64,000 nt of DNA from the NCBI GenBank assembly GCA_002715965.1, contig PBAL01000023.1, forward strand, positions 1 to 64,000, written 5' to 3'. Source of the stretch: Verrucomicrobiales bacterium. GTDB taxonomy: Bacteria > Verrucomicrobiota > Verrucomicrobiia > Limisphaerales > JAYPXF01. Positions 1 through 8,368 of this stretch are shown one piece after another (positions within the stretch are counted from its first letter, which is position 1; each line of letters opens with the position of its first letter). The position numbers and the translations under genes are program-made. The notes below the pieces were generated by a model. It did not search any database. It was not told the DNA's origin and saw nothing but the letters and a program-made list of their open reading frames with translations.

Positions 1-1
1 C

Positions 2-1471
2 GGTACAAGGCAGGCGCACGTGAGCGATTTCGTCGGCCAGTTCAAGAAGGCACGACACAACATGGTCGTCATTGAGCGGCGGAGAGTGGATGGCCCGACT
101 TGGGCTACTTTTACCGCCGTCATGGCTGGTGATGGCCGAACGGCACGTGGGGCACTTGTCAATGCAGGCGGAAACTACGGATTGATGTTCATGGTGAGGC
201 GCGAATTCCTTTCCGACTTCCAGCATCTGCTGACCGAAGAAGGGCGTCAGGCAGAGGCCGTGCGCAGATTGATAGGAATTGAAAAACTCGAAGCTGCCCT
301 GGACACCGCGAGTATGGACACAGCCCGAATAGAGTGGTGGAGAACAGACAGGAATAGAGACGGCAAATTGCAGTATTCGGAATTTCCACACCCGGACTGG
401 AAGCGAGCCAATCGCAACAACGACGACGTCGTCGACTGGGCCGAGGAAGTGTCGGATCGCGTTCTCAGGAAGTTGGCTGAGGAGGGAGACTTTCTCGCAA
501 AGCATGGCAACGACGCCCAAAAGCAATGGCCGTCGATTTATGCCTGGGGCGTTGCTCACCCCGGTTTTGAACAGATCTTCCACTTCGTCGATTGGGATCG
601 CGATGGAGAGATCACCTCGGCGGAATACACGGCCTTTGAGGATCAGTTGAACGCTTACAACGATCCATCCTTCCCGACGACAAACCCAAAAGGACAAACC
701 CGCGAAGACCTTCGGTCGAAGAAGGGCTCGCGGAAAAAATCAAAAGGCGTCACGAAGACGACACCCAACGCGGACCCGCACATTGTCCAAATGGAGGCCG
801 CTTTCAGCGAAAAGAAGCTGGCCAAAGCACGGGAGATGTGGGCCGCTCTCGACAAAAATCGCGACAAGCTCTGGCAGTACCGTGAGTTTCCGCATCCAGA
901 TTGGAAACGAGCCAATCGCGATGGGGATGGCGGCTTGAGTTGGAGGGAAGAATTGGCGGACCAAATGTTCAGGTCACAATCGCGCACCTATCCGAAAGCA
1001 CATGGCTCGGCTTCACAAAAAGAATGGTCCTCCCGGCAGGCGTGGGAAAAAGACAGACCTGATTTCACAGGGCTCTTCCCGTTTATCGACTGGGATCACG
1101 ACGGAAAGATCAGCGCAGCGGAATACGAAGTATTCGACGCGCAAATCAAGTCCTACACGGACGGTTCCTATCCAAAGACCAACGAGCATGGCGAATCCGG
1201 TATGGAAGTCTTCAAGAGATTGGCGGCTGAGGCCCCCAAAAAAACTGCGCCAAAACCTGTCCCGTCTCGAAAGACCTCGTGGGATTCCCGGGAGGAATGG
1301 AACCGCGATAAGCCGACGGTGAAGTGGATCTTCCCATTCATCGACAAGAACAGCGACGGCAAGATCGACGGCGCTGAATATCAGGCCATTCAGGAATATA
1401 AAAAGAAGCACCGCGATTGGATGGATCGGGCTCGCAAGGAACTTGGATTGACCGCCCCGAAGGACCTGTAA
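2..1471 (+). CDS. EF-hand repeat protein, 5' end outside window
   Basis: The reading frame is open from the first bases of the window, so the true start probably lies upstream; the first possible start inside is GTG at 20, giving 483 residues. Counted from there, seven EF-hand-like loops are visible near residues 110 (DRNRDGKLQYSE), 132, 192 (DWDRDGEITSAE), 277, 299, 357 (DWDHDGKISAAE) and 442 (DKNSDGKIDGAE). They belong to a tandem module of about 160 residues: the block with EFPHPDWKRANR followed by a lone DWD-type loop occurs twice, and a third partial copy ends the protein. Calcium binding is expected from the family. The first 90 residues match nothing I recognise, so the enzyme or anchor that carries this tail is unknown; EF-hand tails are common on secreted planctomycete and verrucomicrobial proteins. 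Its stop overlaps the start of the next gene (TAATG). Confidence 0.8.
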   Translation, partial: GTRQAHVSDFVGQFKKARHNMVVIERRRVDGPTWATFTAVMAGDGRTARGALVNAGGNYGLMFMVRREFLSDFQHLLTEEGRQAEAVRRLIGIEKLEAALDTASMDTARIEWWRTDRNRDGKLQYSEFPHPDWKRANRNNDDVVDWAEEVSDRVLRKLAEEGDFLAKHGNDAQKQWPSIYAWGVAHPGFEQIFHFVDWDRDGEITSAEYTAFEDQLNAYNDPSFPTTNPKGQTREDLRSKKGSRKKSKGVTKTTPNADPHIVQMEAAFSEKKLAKAREMWAALDKNRDKLWQYREFPHPDWKRANRDGDGGLSWREELADQMFRSQSRTYPKAHGSASQKEWSSRQAWEKDRPDFTGLFPFIDWDHDGKISAAEYEVFDAQIKSYTDGSYPKTNEHGESGMEVFKRLAAEAPKKTAPKPVPSRKTSWDSREEWNRDKPTVKWIFPFIDKNSDGKIDGAEYQAIQEYKKKHRDWMDRARKELGLTAPKDL

Positions 1472-2142
1472 TGACCACGATTGCTTTTGATGTCTACGGA
1501 ACCCTGATCGATACCGACGGCGTGGTGTCCCGATTGCGCGAGTGGATGGGTTCGCAGGCTGATGTGTTTTCGCAAACTTGGCGAAGCAAGCAGCTCGAGT
1601 ATTCATTTCGGCGGGGACTTATGCGGCGCTATGAAAACTTCGAGGTGTGCACGCGTCAGGCGCTGGATTATTGCTGCGTCGAATACGATGTATCTTTTTC
1701 CGCGGAGCAGAAAGACGCGTTGCTGCGAAGCTATCGAGCGTTGCCTGCATTTCCAGATGCCGACGAGAGCCTGGTCGCGTTGAAGGCGGGTGGGCATCGT
1801 CTCTTTGCGTTTTCCAACGGCGCCGCCGAAGCGGTCGAGGAAGTTTTGCGGGCCAGTGGATTGCGTGAACGGTTTGAGGGTGTGGTGAGTTGTGACTCGC
1901 TTGAGACCTTTAAACCGAACCCGGATGTCTACCGCTATTTCATGAAGGAAGCAGGCGCCTCAAATGACGCGTGGCTGATTTCCTGCAATCCGTTTGACGT
2001 GATCGGCGCCGTCTCGGCGGGCATGAAGGCGGCCTGGGTTAAGCGGTCCGACAGAGCAGTCTTTGATCCATGGGGAATCGAACCCAGCGTTACCGTCAAA
2101 AGCTTGAACGAACTATGTGAGAAGATAGCCAGCCAGAGATAA
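1471..2142 (+). CDS. haloacid dehalogenase type II family hydrolase
   Basis: A 223-residue cytoplasmic HAD hydrolase of the L-2-haloacid dehalogenase subfamily. Motif I is FDVYGTLIDTDG with the nucleophile Asp at residue 7, motif II is FSNG, the conserved Lys is in ETFKPNPDVY, and the acidic motif is in SCNPFDVIGA. The helical cap domain lies between motifs I and II. The start at ATG 1471 overlaps the stop of the EF-hand gene (TAATG); a longer reading from 1417 would overlap that gene by 54 bases and adds nothing conserved. The family hydrolyses small organic halides or phosphates; the substrate here cannot be told from sequence. Confidence 0.85.
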   Translation: MTTIAFDVYGTLIDTDGVVSRLREWMGSQADVFSQTWRSKQLEYSFRRGLMRRYENFEVCTRQALDYCCVEYDVSFSAEQKDALLRSYRALPAFPDADESLVALKAGGHRLFAFSNGAAEAVEEVLRASGLRERFEGVVSCDSLETFKPNPDVYRYFMKEAGASNDAWLISCNPFDVIGAVSAGMKAAWVKRSDRAVFDPWGIEPSVTVKSLNELCEKIASQR

Positions 2143-2196
2143 AGCGAAATGTTACCGGGAGAATATTCAGGAGCTACTAAAAGAGAAGAGATCGAC

Positions 2197-2640
2197 ATGA
2201 TTCTACATAAACGTATCTACAGCGCCGTGGTGATTTTGGCGTGCATGCTATCGTTGGGGGGAGCCTCCGCACATGCTGAGTCGCCTAATATCATTCTGAT
2301 TTTGACGGATGACCAGGGGTGGAGTCAGCTTTCCGAACCCATGGACCCCAGGGCGCCGAACGCTTCTTCGGATTATCTGGAAACACCGAATATGAACCGT
2401 TTGGCCAACGGAGGCATTCGTTTTACCAGCGGCTATTCTCCCGCCGCAATCTGCACGCCGACGCGGCGTGCAATCCTCTTCGGGACAACCTCCGTTCGTA
2501 GCGGCAGCGAATTTCGCAGTCGGTGGGAACCGATGAAACATCTTTCACTGCCACAGGCATTGAAAAGGGCTAACCCTGATTATCAGTGCGCCCATTTTGG
2601 TAAATGGGGCGAGCTCATGGGAGCCGCGCCCGGAGGCTGA
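2197..2640 (+). pseudogene. truncated sulfatase (N-terminal third only)
   Basis: A signal peptide (residues 1-27) is followed by the sulfatase N-terminus: metal-binding ILTDDQGW, then the formylglycine site ICTPTRRAIL with Cys86. Intact sulfatases run 450-550 residues, but this frame stops after 147, just past the GKWGELMG segment that normally starts the next conserved block. The break falls inside a small palindromic element, and no downstream sulfatase sequence follows. A purine-rich ribosome binding site (AAGAGAAGAG) precedes ATG 2197. The catalytic cysteine remains, but the other metal and substrate residues are missing, so no activity is expected. Confidence 0.8.
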
Positions 2641-2668
2641 AGCCCCCGTGCGTTGTCGCTACGCGACA
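2631..2668. repeat. double-hairpin palindromic element
   Basis: Two adjacent hairpins: CGGAGGC/GCCCCCG with loop TGAA (one mismatch, 2631-2648), then TGTCGC/GCGACA with loop TAC (2654-2668). The sulfatase reading frame ends inside the first. The paired design resembles REP-like elements. No second copy of this pair was noticed in the window, so its repeat nature is inferred. The following stretch to about 2900 holds no convincing gene. Confidence 0.4.
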
Positions 2669-2903
2669 CTAAGTCATCGATGGCACGCCTTAACTAAGCG
2701 CCATTCGGGTCGGTCCGCGAAAGTGAGAATCCAGTCATCACATGTGGATCCGAATATGGAAATTGAGGCAGAGCAACTCGCCTTTGTCCGATACCCCCAG
2801 CCCCTCTTGGCGTCACTCGACTTCGTCAATTTCCTCTTTCGACAGCGTCAGATTCCGAACTATCGGTTTTTCGGGAATGTTCCCACCCGCAGCACGATAA
2901 GAG

Positions 2904-3533
2904 TCAGTAGAGCTTTTCGCGATACGCCCGCTCGATCGCTTCCTGTAACTCGTCGACATCGCCGGCCGCATCGGACACGGCGGCCAGAGATTCGGCCAGA
3001 CTCGGCAGGCCCTCGCAGCTTTCCCACTTCTCCGGCGTCCAAAGTCCGGAGCGAATCATGCACTTGCCGCAGTGAAACAGGACCTCTTTGATTTCAACTC
3101 CCAACAACAGGTCGGGCGTCTTCCCGTTGACCGCCAGCTTCGCCCGCAAATCCTGATCCCGGGTCACCACGGCCTTGCCATTGACCCGCAAGGTTTCCCG
3201 CATGCCGGGAACGAGGAAGATCAAACCCAGCCAGGGATGTCGCAAGACGTTGCGAAAGGTATCCGCCCGCCGATTGCCCGGCCGGTCTGGAATCACCAGC
3301 GTGCGTTCATCCAGGATTTGAACAAAGCCGGGTGCGTCTCCTTTGGGTGAAGCGTCGATGCGGGTGTTCCCATCCGTGGTGGCGATCACGACGAACGGAC
3401 ACTTCTTGATGAAGGCACGGCTATGCTGATCCAAATGGTCAACCGCCTTGTCAACGACCAGTTGACTGGGCTCGCCCATCACCTCCCGCATCTGGAGTTC
3501 TGAAGCGATGACATCCCGAAATTCATACGGCAT
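2904..3533 (-). CDS. pyridoxamine 5'-phosphate oxidase family FMN protein (MSMEG_1061-like)
   Basis: A 209-residue split-barrel flavoprotein of the PPOX superfamily. Diagnostic stretches are PFVVIATTDGNTRIDASPKG near residue 47, TLVIPDRPGNRRADTFRNVL near residue 78, then the barrel strand GLIFLVPGMRETLRVNGKA and the C-terminal HCGKCMIRSGLW. This arrangement fits the FMN-dependent subfamily usually annotated as MSMEG_1061 family, whose substrates are mostly unknown. The gene stands alone, with a decayed region behind its start and a gene-poor stretch beyond its stop. Confidence 0.85.
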   Translation of the reverse strand: MPYEFRDVIASELQMREVMGEPSQLVVDKAVDHLDQHSRAFIKKCPFVVIATTDGNTRIDASPKGDAPGFVQILDERTLVIPDRPGNRRADTFRNVLRHPWLGLIFLVPGMRETLRVNGKAVVTRDQDLRAKLAVNGKTPDLLLGVEIKEVLFHCGKCMIRSGLWTPEKWESCEGLPSLAESLAAVSDAAGDVDELQEAIERAYREKLY

Positions 3534-3552
3534 GCGGCGAGGCTAGCACATA

Positions 3553-3730
3553 ATCCTGACTGTCAACTTCAAGGACGTGAATTTGTGGCCGCCTGCGGCA
3601 GAACTGGACTTGAGAGCTGAGTTTCCGGAGATGCGCGGGCTGTCTCCATCTAATCTCTGGCGAATTCGGGGTTTCTATATGGCCTATCAATCGGCGTCCA
3701 AGATTCTCGCGCAGCCTGTGCGAGAATTGC
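3553..3730 (+). pseudogene. remnant of a YhcG/DUF1016 PDDEXK nuclease gene
   Basis: A translated stretch contains LRAEFPEMRGLSPSNLWRIR followed by GFYMAYQSASKILAQPVREL. This matches the N-terminal helical region of the YhcG/DUF1016 family, which is rich in the pattern LRxEFPxMxGxSxxNLWRMRxFY. The frame is closed by a stop upstream at 3544, and the C-terminal nuclease domain is absent. The match is by eye; the exact ends of the remnant are approximate. Confidence 0.5.
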
Positions 3731-3879
3731 TGCAACCGGCGGTTGTGGATCTCGAGCCCGGAGATCTGCCACGGAAATCTCCCGTCAAACACTGGTCCCG
3801 CCCGAGTGGATCGAAGGGCCAAGTGTGTGCGCCTGAGTGCATGCCCGTCTGTTCCCGGTTCATAGAGAAGCCGTAGGCG

Positions 3880-4040
3880 CCGCGCAAGGCGGGGCAGGTG
3901 TAGCTCGGGATTTCACCCGCCGGGTCGTAGTAACCGACCAGCGTGACCACGGGCACCGAAGCCTTTCGGCTTGCGTTCGACGCGCCGGGCCTTCGTTCCA
4001 GTTCGTGGCGTTGGAAACGTAGGTCTTCTTTAAAAGGGGG
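3880..4040 (-). pseudogene. frameshifted fragment of an unidentified protein
   Basis: On the minus strand two frames give protein-like sequence that joins with one shift: TYVSNATNWNEGPARRTQAE in one frame, then SVPVVTLVGYYDPAGEIPSY and TCPALRGAYGF in another. The texture (an N-x-T-rich stretch, then GYYDP) is protein-like in both frames and unlike shadow sequence, so this is probably part of a decayed gene. A large exported metalloprotease is one idea, but I cannot name the family safely. It may come from the same dead gene as the fragment at 4118-4459. Confidence 0.35.
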
Positions 4041-4117
4041 CATGCGTTAATGTTTGAGGGTCGGATCGAACAGGAATCCTTAACCTTGTATATTTATGTC
4101 CCCTGTTGTGGGGGAAA

Positions 4118-4459
4118 TCAGCGCTGACGAGGAACCACGACCACCTGGTCGATCAGAACCTGATTGGCGAGGGTGGAGTCTTTCACGTAAGCCGGACCCG
4201 TGAGCTTCAGCGAAACCCAGACCTCCCTTTCGTTGCTCGGCGGAGGCACGGCGCCCCAGCCGATGGGAAGCCAGAGCGAAACGTTCGACCAGAGGCCGCA
4301 ATGACCGCTCAGGGCCTGGGCGCCGGTGTGATGCCGGGGTAGTCTTCGTCCTGTGGAACTGTTTCCAGTGTGAGCGGATTCCAACCCTGGGTGGCGAGGT
4401 CGTCGTGGACTTTGATGGCGAAGAGGAGTTTGTGGTCCTCCGGTTTTCCACTCACCGGC
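4118..4459 (-). pseudogene. frameshifted C-terminal gene fragment
   Basis: Right after the stop of the mutarotase fusion gene a new frame reads GKPEDHKLLFAIKVHDDLAT, then NPLTLETVPQDEDYPGITPA, and hits a stop. One base later the next frame continues ALSGHCGLWSNVSLWLPIGW and EVWVSLKLTGPAYVKDST, ending in VVVPRQR and a stop. The two halves join with a single-base shift near 4312. There is no start region, so only the C-terminal part of a gene is left. The product is not identified. Confidence 0.45.
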
Positions 4460-6469
4460 TTATTTGCCCACCCAAATTGTCTGCACCATCCGATGTTCTT
4501 CACCGGGTTGAATCGTATGAAGGTCGTCATGCGCGTTCGTTGTCTCGATGCAGAGCATTTCCTGGAAACCGTCGTTCACGAAATCTCCCATGCGCTTGGC
4601 TTTGTCGATCCATGGATTCCAGACGACGGTCGATCGACTGCCTTCTTTCGCGACGTGGATTTGTCGTGCGAGTTTCCGGTCGTGGATCACGCAGGTGTCC
4701 TCGGTGTTGATATAGATGCGGTCTACTTCCTCGCCAATGGTGATGGCTCCATCCTGCTGCTTTTCCTTCATTGAATCGAGCTGATCGAGATAGCTGCGAC
4801 CATCCAGTCCTTCGATCGAGACCTGCCCAATCTCGCCTATGCTGAAGTAGGTGTGCAGCGCACCGCCGACGACGATTGGTTCTGTGCCGGTGTTTCGGCT
4901 GACCAGTTCCAGACGCAGGTCCGTGCCGACGATGATGTTGAGGACGAGTTCGAAGGCGTGCGCCCAGATGTCATGGGTCTGGGCACCGTCTCGCAAAACG
5001 AGGCTGAATCGTGTGCGACCGTCGCTTCGCATTTCGGAGGAATCCACCGACCATTGGCGATTGCGCGCGAACCCATGCTGGGGAAGTTCCTGATTGTCCG
5101 GGTGTTGGCTGAACCACGGCCAGCAGACTGGTACACCACCCCGAATCGGCTTGGGCGCTTCGAAGACTGCTTCGCTGCTCATCCAGAGGACCTCATCGTG
5201 TCCGTGCGGTTTGAATGACATCACGTGTCCGCCGTGCAGACAGACCTTCGCAACCGCGTGCTCGTTCTGAATCGTCGCCACGGTCAGTTCCTTGTACTTG
5301 CTGAACTTGATTCGGTTATCCAAGCCGAATCGACGATTCAAGGGATCGTCCGTGCCCTTGAGTTTTCTGACCAGGCGCATGGCCAGCTTCGCGGCCACCC
5401 AGATCAAGACGATGACGACAGCAAGAAAGACCACGGAGGCCCATAAGAGGCCGCGTTCCGATCCTCCGTCCCGGGTCCTCTCACCCTTGAACAGACCTGC
5501 CGGCTCGTAGACCGGTTCCAACACCTTCGCGGTCTTCATGCGCTCCTTGATGGTGTCGAAGGTCGGATCCTGATCGCCGGTGATCAGCATCGCCTCGTGA
5601 TGCTGGAACTCAGCCACCCATTCCTCGGCATCGCCCAGTTCGTTCCTGATTTGCCGGCTGATCGTCAAGCCAGTCGGCGCAACAAATCCTTCCTGCTCGT
5701 CGGCCATGGTTTCCCAATTCGAGCGGATGTGCGCGCGCCGGCTTTTCAGCTCTTTTCGAAATGGATGCCTGAGGTCCGCAGCCCGCTCGTAGGCGCGATA
5801 GGCGAGTTCGTATTCCTTTTCTTCGGTGAGCAGATCACCGAGGACGACGTAAACATCGGGGAAGCTGCGGTCGGCCTTGATCAAGGTTTCGAGGAATTCC
5901 CGATTCACGAGCTTGGAATCCGCCGTGGCTGAAGTGCCCGCTGAATAGGGAATACCCAGAAAGTTTACCGCTTCCGAATTGGCTTTCATGTCCTCGACTT
6001 TGTCGAGCCAGCGGATCATCCGGAGGTAATAGTCGCCCAATCCAAGATGTCCTCCCGGTTGAATCTCCAACGACTTCTGAATGTGCTCGGCGGCCTTTGC
6101 ATACTCGGAGGTCTTCTTGTAAAGCACACCCAGGTTTGCGTGGGTCCGGTAACGGCCAGGCGAGTCCTCTTCGATTCTCTGGAATTCCTCCAGCGCCTCG
6201 TTGTATCGCTTGAGCTTCAGGAAGGCGACCGCCCGGTCGTTTCGTGCCTCGACGTTCTTGGGGGCCTTTTCCAGTTCGAGTGCGGTCAGCTCGAGTTGAT
6301 ACTCGTAGAAGTGCTGACCGCGGTGCCCGAATTGTCCCATGATCAGCTTCACCACGTCGCCGGTAATCTTCTCCTCATCCGCTCGCGAGTAGCGGGTATT
6401 CACGCAGGCGAAGGCCGACGCGGGCACAAGCATTGAGACGATCAAGAGTGCTGTGAGAAAGGCTCTCAT
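4460..6469 (-). CDS. exported TPR domain fused through a membrane helix to a D-hexose-6-phosphate mutarotase domain
   Basis: A 669-residue fusion. Residues 1-21 are a signal peptide (ALLIVSMLVPASAFA). TPR-like helical repeats follow (for example AVAFLKLKRYNEALEEFQRI and YKKTSEYAKAAEHIQKSLEI, about residues 60-260). A single membrane helix lies at about 342-366 (LLWASVVFLAVVIVLIWVAA), flanked by basic residues. From about residue 378 to the end is a complete YeaD-like aldose-1-epimerase fold: LNRRFGLDN, LHGGHVMSF, GGVPVCWPWF, HGFARNRQWSV, ALHTYFSIG and CIETTNAHDD, which keep the His and Glu used for catalysis in hexose-6-phosphate mutarotases. The predicted topology puts TPRs in the periplasm and the mutarotase in the cytoplasm. 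YeaD-family enzymes are normally about 290-residue soluble proteins. The reading frame is continuous, with no stop or obvious start between the halves. Confidence 0.85.
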   Translation of the reverse strand: MRAFLTALLIVSMLVPASAFACVNTRYSRADEEKITGDVVKLIMGQFGHRGQHFYEYQLELTALELEKAPKNVEARNDRAVAFLKLKRYNEALEEFQRIEEDSPGRYRTHANLGVLYKKTSEYAKAAEHIQKSLEIQPGGHLGLGDYYLRMIRWLDKVEDMKANSEAVNFLGIPYSAGTSATADSKLVNREFLETLIKADRSFPDVYVVLGDLLTEEKEYELAYRAYERAADLRHPFRKELKSRRAHIRSNWETMADEQEGFVAPTGLTISRQIRNELGDAEEWVAEFQHHEAMLITGDQDPTFDTIKERMKTAKVLEPVYEPAGLFKGERTRDGGSERGLLWASVVFLAVVIVLIWVAAKLAMRLVRKLKGTDDPLNRRFGLDNRIKFSKYKELTVATIQNEHAVAKVCLHGGHVMSFKPHGHDEVLWMSSEAVFEAPKPIRGGVPVCWPWFSQHPDNQELPQHGFARNRQWSVDSSEMRSDGRTRFSLVLRDGAQTHDIWAHAFELVLNIIVGTDLRLELVSRNTGTEPIVVGGALHTYFSIGEIGQVSIEGLDGRSYLDQLDSMKEKQQDGAITIGEEVDRIYINTEDTCVIHDRKLARQIHVAKEGSRSTVVWNPWIDKAKRMGDFVNDGFQEMLCIETTNAHDDLHTIQPGEEHRMVQTIWVGK

Positions 6470-6613
6470 ACGACGATGACGGAGACCGTATCAGGTTCAA
6501 AAGATTGCGCAAACTCGCTGTTTTATCGGCTCTTTATCGTTCAAATACGGGCAATTACTTTGACCCTGCTCGCAACTTTCCATTAAATGCGGGGTTTTCC
6601 GACGCGAAGACAC

Positions 6614-8368
6614 ATGGGTTTCACCTCCATCAAAAACGTGTTTGCAGATTCCGGTCTCGCCACCGCAGATCAATTCGATCAGTGGCGGAAGGAATGGGAT
6701 GTGGCCGTGGAAGGTGGTTCAGACGAGACGATGCTGGAATTCTTCAGCCGGGAATCGGGCAAGCCCTACGACGATTTCCTGAAGCAGCTTGCCGATCAAC
6801 TCGGCTGGGAATCGGTGGATCTCCCCGCACTGGACATCCCCCCCGATGCCCGCGAACGCATCTCGACGAAGGTGGCCTTCCAACATCTGGTCATGCCTTT
6901 TCGTTTCGACAAGAACACGCTTCACGTTGCCGCCAGCAATCCTTTCGACCGGGAGTTGCTGAACGCGGTGCAGTTCGATGCCGGCTGCGCCGTGCGGTTC
7001 GCGCTCACGCCTCGCACGGAAATCGACAAGGCCTTGAAGAAGTATTACGGCGTCGGTGCCGATACGTTGAACGAGTTGGAAGAAGACGAGCCGATGGAGC
7101 TGGAGATCGACGATGATAAGGAGATCACCGAGGACGACCAGGAAGCCAGCGTCATCAAGTTCGTAAACCAGATCGTGTGGGAAGCCTTCAGGCAGCGCGC
7201 AACGGACATTCATTTTGAGCCCGCTGAAGACGAGCTGCGGATTCGCAACCGCATTGACGGCATCCTCCACCAGATTCCCCTGCCCCCACAGCTGAAACGT
7301 TTTCAGTCGGCGATCATCTCGCGCATCAAGGTGATGTCCGGCATGAATATCGCCGAGAAGCGCCTGCCGCAAGACGGCCGCATCAATGTGCGCATTCGCG
7401 GTGAGGAAATCGACATTCGTGTTTCCACGGTGCCGACGGTTTACGGTGAGAGTGTCTCTCTCCGTCTGCTCACGCGCGGCAAGATCTTCATGAGCCTGGA
7501 CAAGCTCGGCTACGATCCGAAGGACGAGGCCGCCTTGCGGGAGATCATCGTGAAGCCACACGGCATCATGCTGGTGACCGGTCCGACCGGTTCCGGCAAA
7601 TCCACTTCCCTTTACGCGTTCCTCAGCACGATCAATTCAGTTCACAAACGGATCATCACGATTGAGGAACCGGTTGAGTACGAACTGAAAGGAATCAACC
7701 AGATCGCCGTTCGGTCCGACATCGGACTGACCTTCGCGATGGGCCTGCGCCACATTCTCCGTCAGGACCCGAACGTGATCATGGTTGGTGAGATCCGCGA
7801 TCTTGAGACCGCGGAGATCGCCATCCGTGCTGCGCTGACCGGTCACCTGGTTTTCAGCACGCTTCACACCAACGACGCGCCGAGTGCGTTCACTCGTCTG
7901 GTCGACATGGGCATTGAGCCCTTCCTCGTTGCTTCCTCCGTGGAGGCGGTGTTGGCGCAACGCCTGGTTCGAACGATCTGCGAAACCTGCAAGACCGAGG
8001 AGAGCGTCGAGCAATCCTACCTCGAGCGTGTCGGTTATCCGATGGAAGAGATCGAGCGTGCGCGGTTCTGGAAAGGCGCGGGTTGCGAAGATTGTCGGCA
8101 GCAGGGTTACCAAGGCCGGATGGGGATCTACGAATTGCTGTTGCTTGATGAGCGCTTGCGGCCGTTGATTCTTCAGCGAGCGGCTGCTTCCACAATTGCC
8201 GCCAAGGCAATGGAAGGCGGGATGCGCACACTGCGATATGATGGGTGGGAAAAAGCGCGCACGGGAATGACCACCATTGAGGAAATCCTGCGTGTCACCC
8301 AGTCCGAGGAACATCTTGGCAGCCTCCTTGAAGACGATCCGGCGCGAATGAGGGAGGAATTCGCTTGA
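6614..8368 (+). CDS. gspE: type II secretion / type IV pilus assembly ATPase GspE (PilB-like)
   Basis: A 584-residue cytoplasmic hexameric ATPase that powers pseudopilus or pilus assembly. The N-terminal GspE/MshEN domain (about 60-150) is followed by the ATPase core: Walker A GPTGSGKST near 321, Asp box IITIEEPVEY, Walker B VIMVGEIRD near 389, and His box STLHTNDAPSAFTRL. The zinc-binding pairs CETC (about 456) and CEDC (about 491) are present. ATG 6614 (MGFTSIKNVF) is preferred over ATG 6587 because the extra nine residues are not family-like and a GAAG stretch precedes 6614. First gene of a tight four-gene operon; the next gene overlaps its stop. Confidence 0.9.
   Translation: MGFTSIKNVFADSGLATADQFDQWRKEWDVAVEGGSDETMLEFFSRESGKPYDDFLKQLADQLGWESVDLPALDIPPDARERISTKVAFQHLVMPFRFDKNTLHVAASNPFDRELLNAVQFDAGCAVRFALTPRTEIDKALKKYYGVGADTLNELEEDEPMELEIDDDKEITEDDQEASVIKFVNQIVWEAFRQRATDIHFEPAEDELRIRNRIDGILHQIPLPPQLKRFQSAIISRIKVMSGMNIAEKRLPQDGRINVRIRGEEIDIRVSTVPTVYGESVSLRLLTRGKIFMSLDKLGYDPKDEAALREIIVKPHGIMLVTGPTGSGKSTSLYAFLSTINSVHKRIITIEEPVEYELKGINQIAVRSDIGLTFAMGLRHILRQDPNVIMVGEIRDLETAEIAIRAALTGHLVFSTLHTNDAPSAFTRLVDMGIEPFLVASSVEAVLAQRLVRTICETCKTEESVEQSYLERVGYPMEEIERARFWKGAGCEDCRQQGYQGRMGIYELLLLDERLRPLILQRAAASTIAAKAMEGGMRTLRYDGWEKARTGMTTIEEILRVTQSEEHLGSLLEDDPARMREEFA

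Noticed and set aside
2760-2900. Minus-strand stretch reading NIPEKPIVRNLTLSKEEIDE, as if from a dead gene
   Set aside because: Only about 20 residues look protein-like and a stop follows; too little to call even a remnant.
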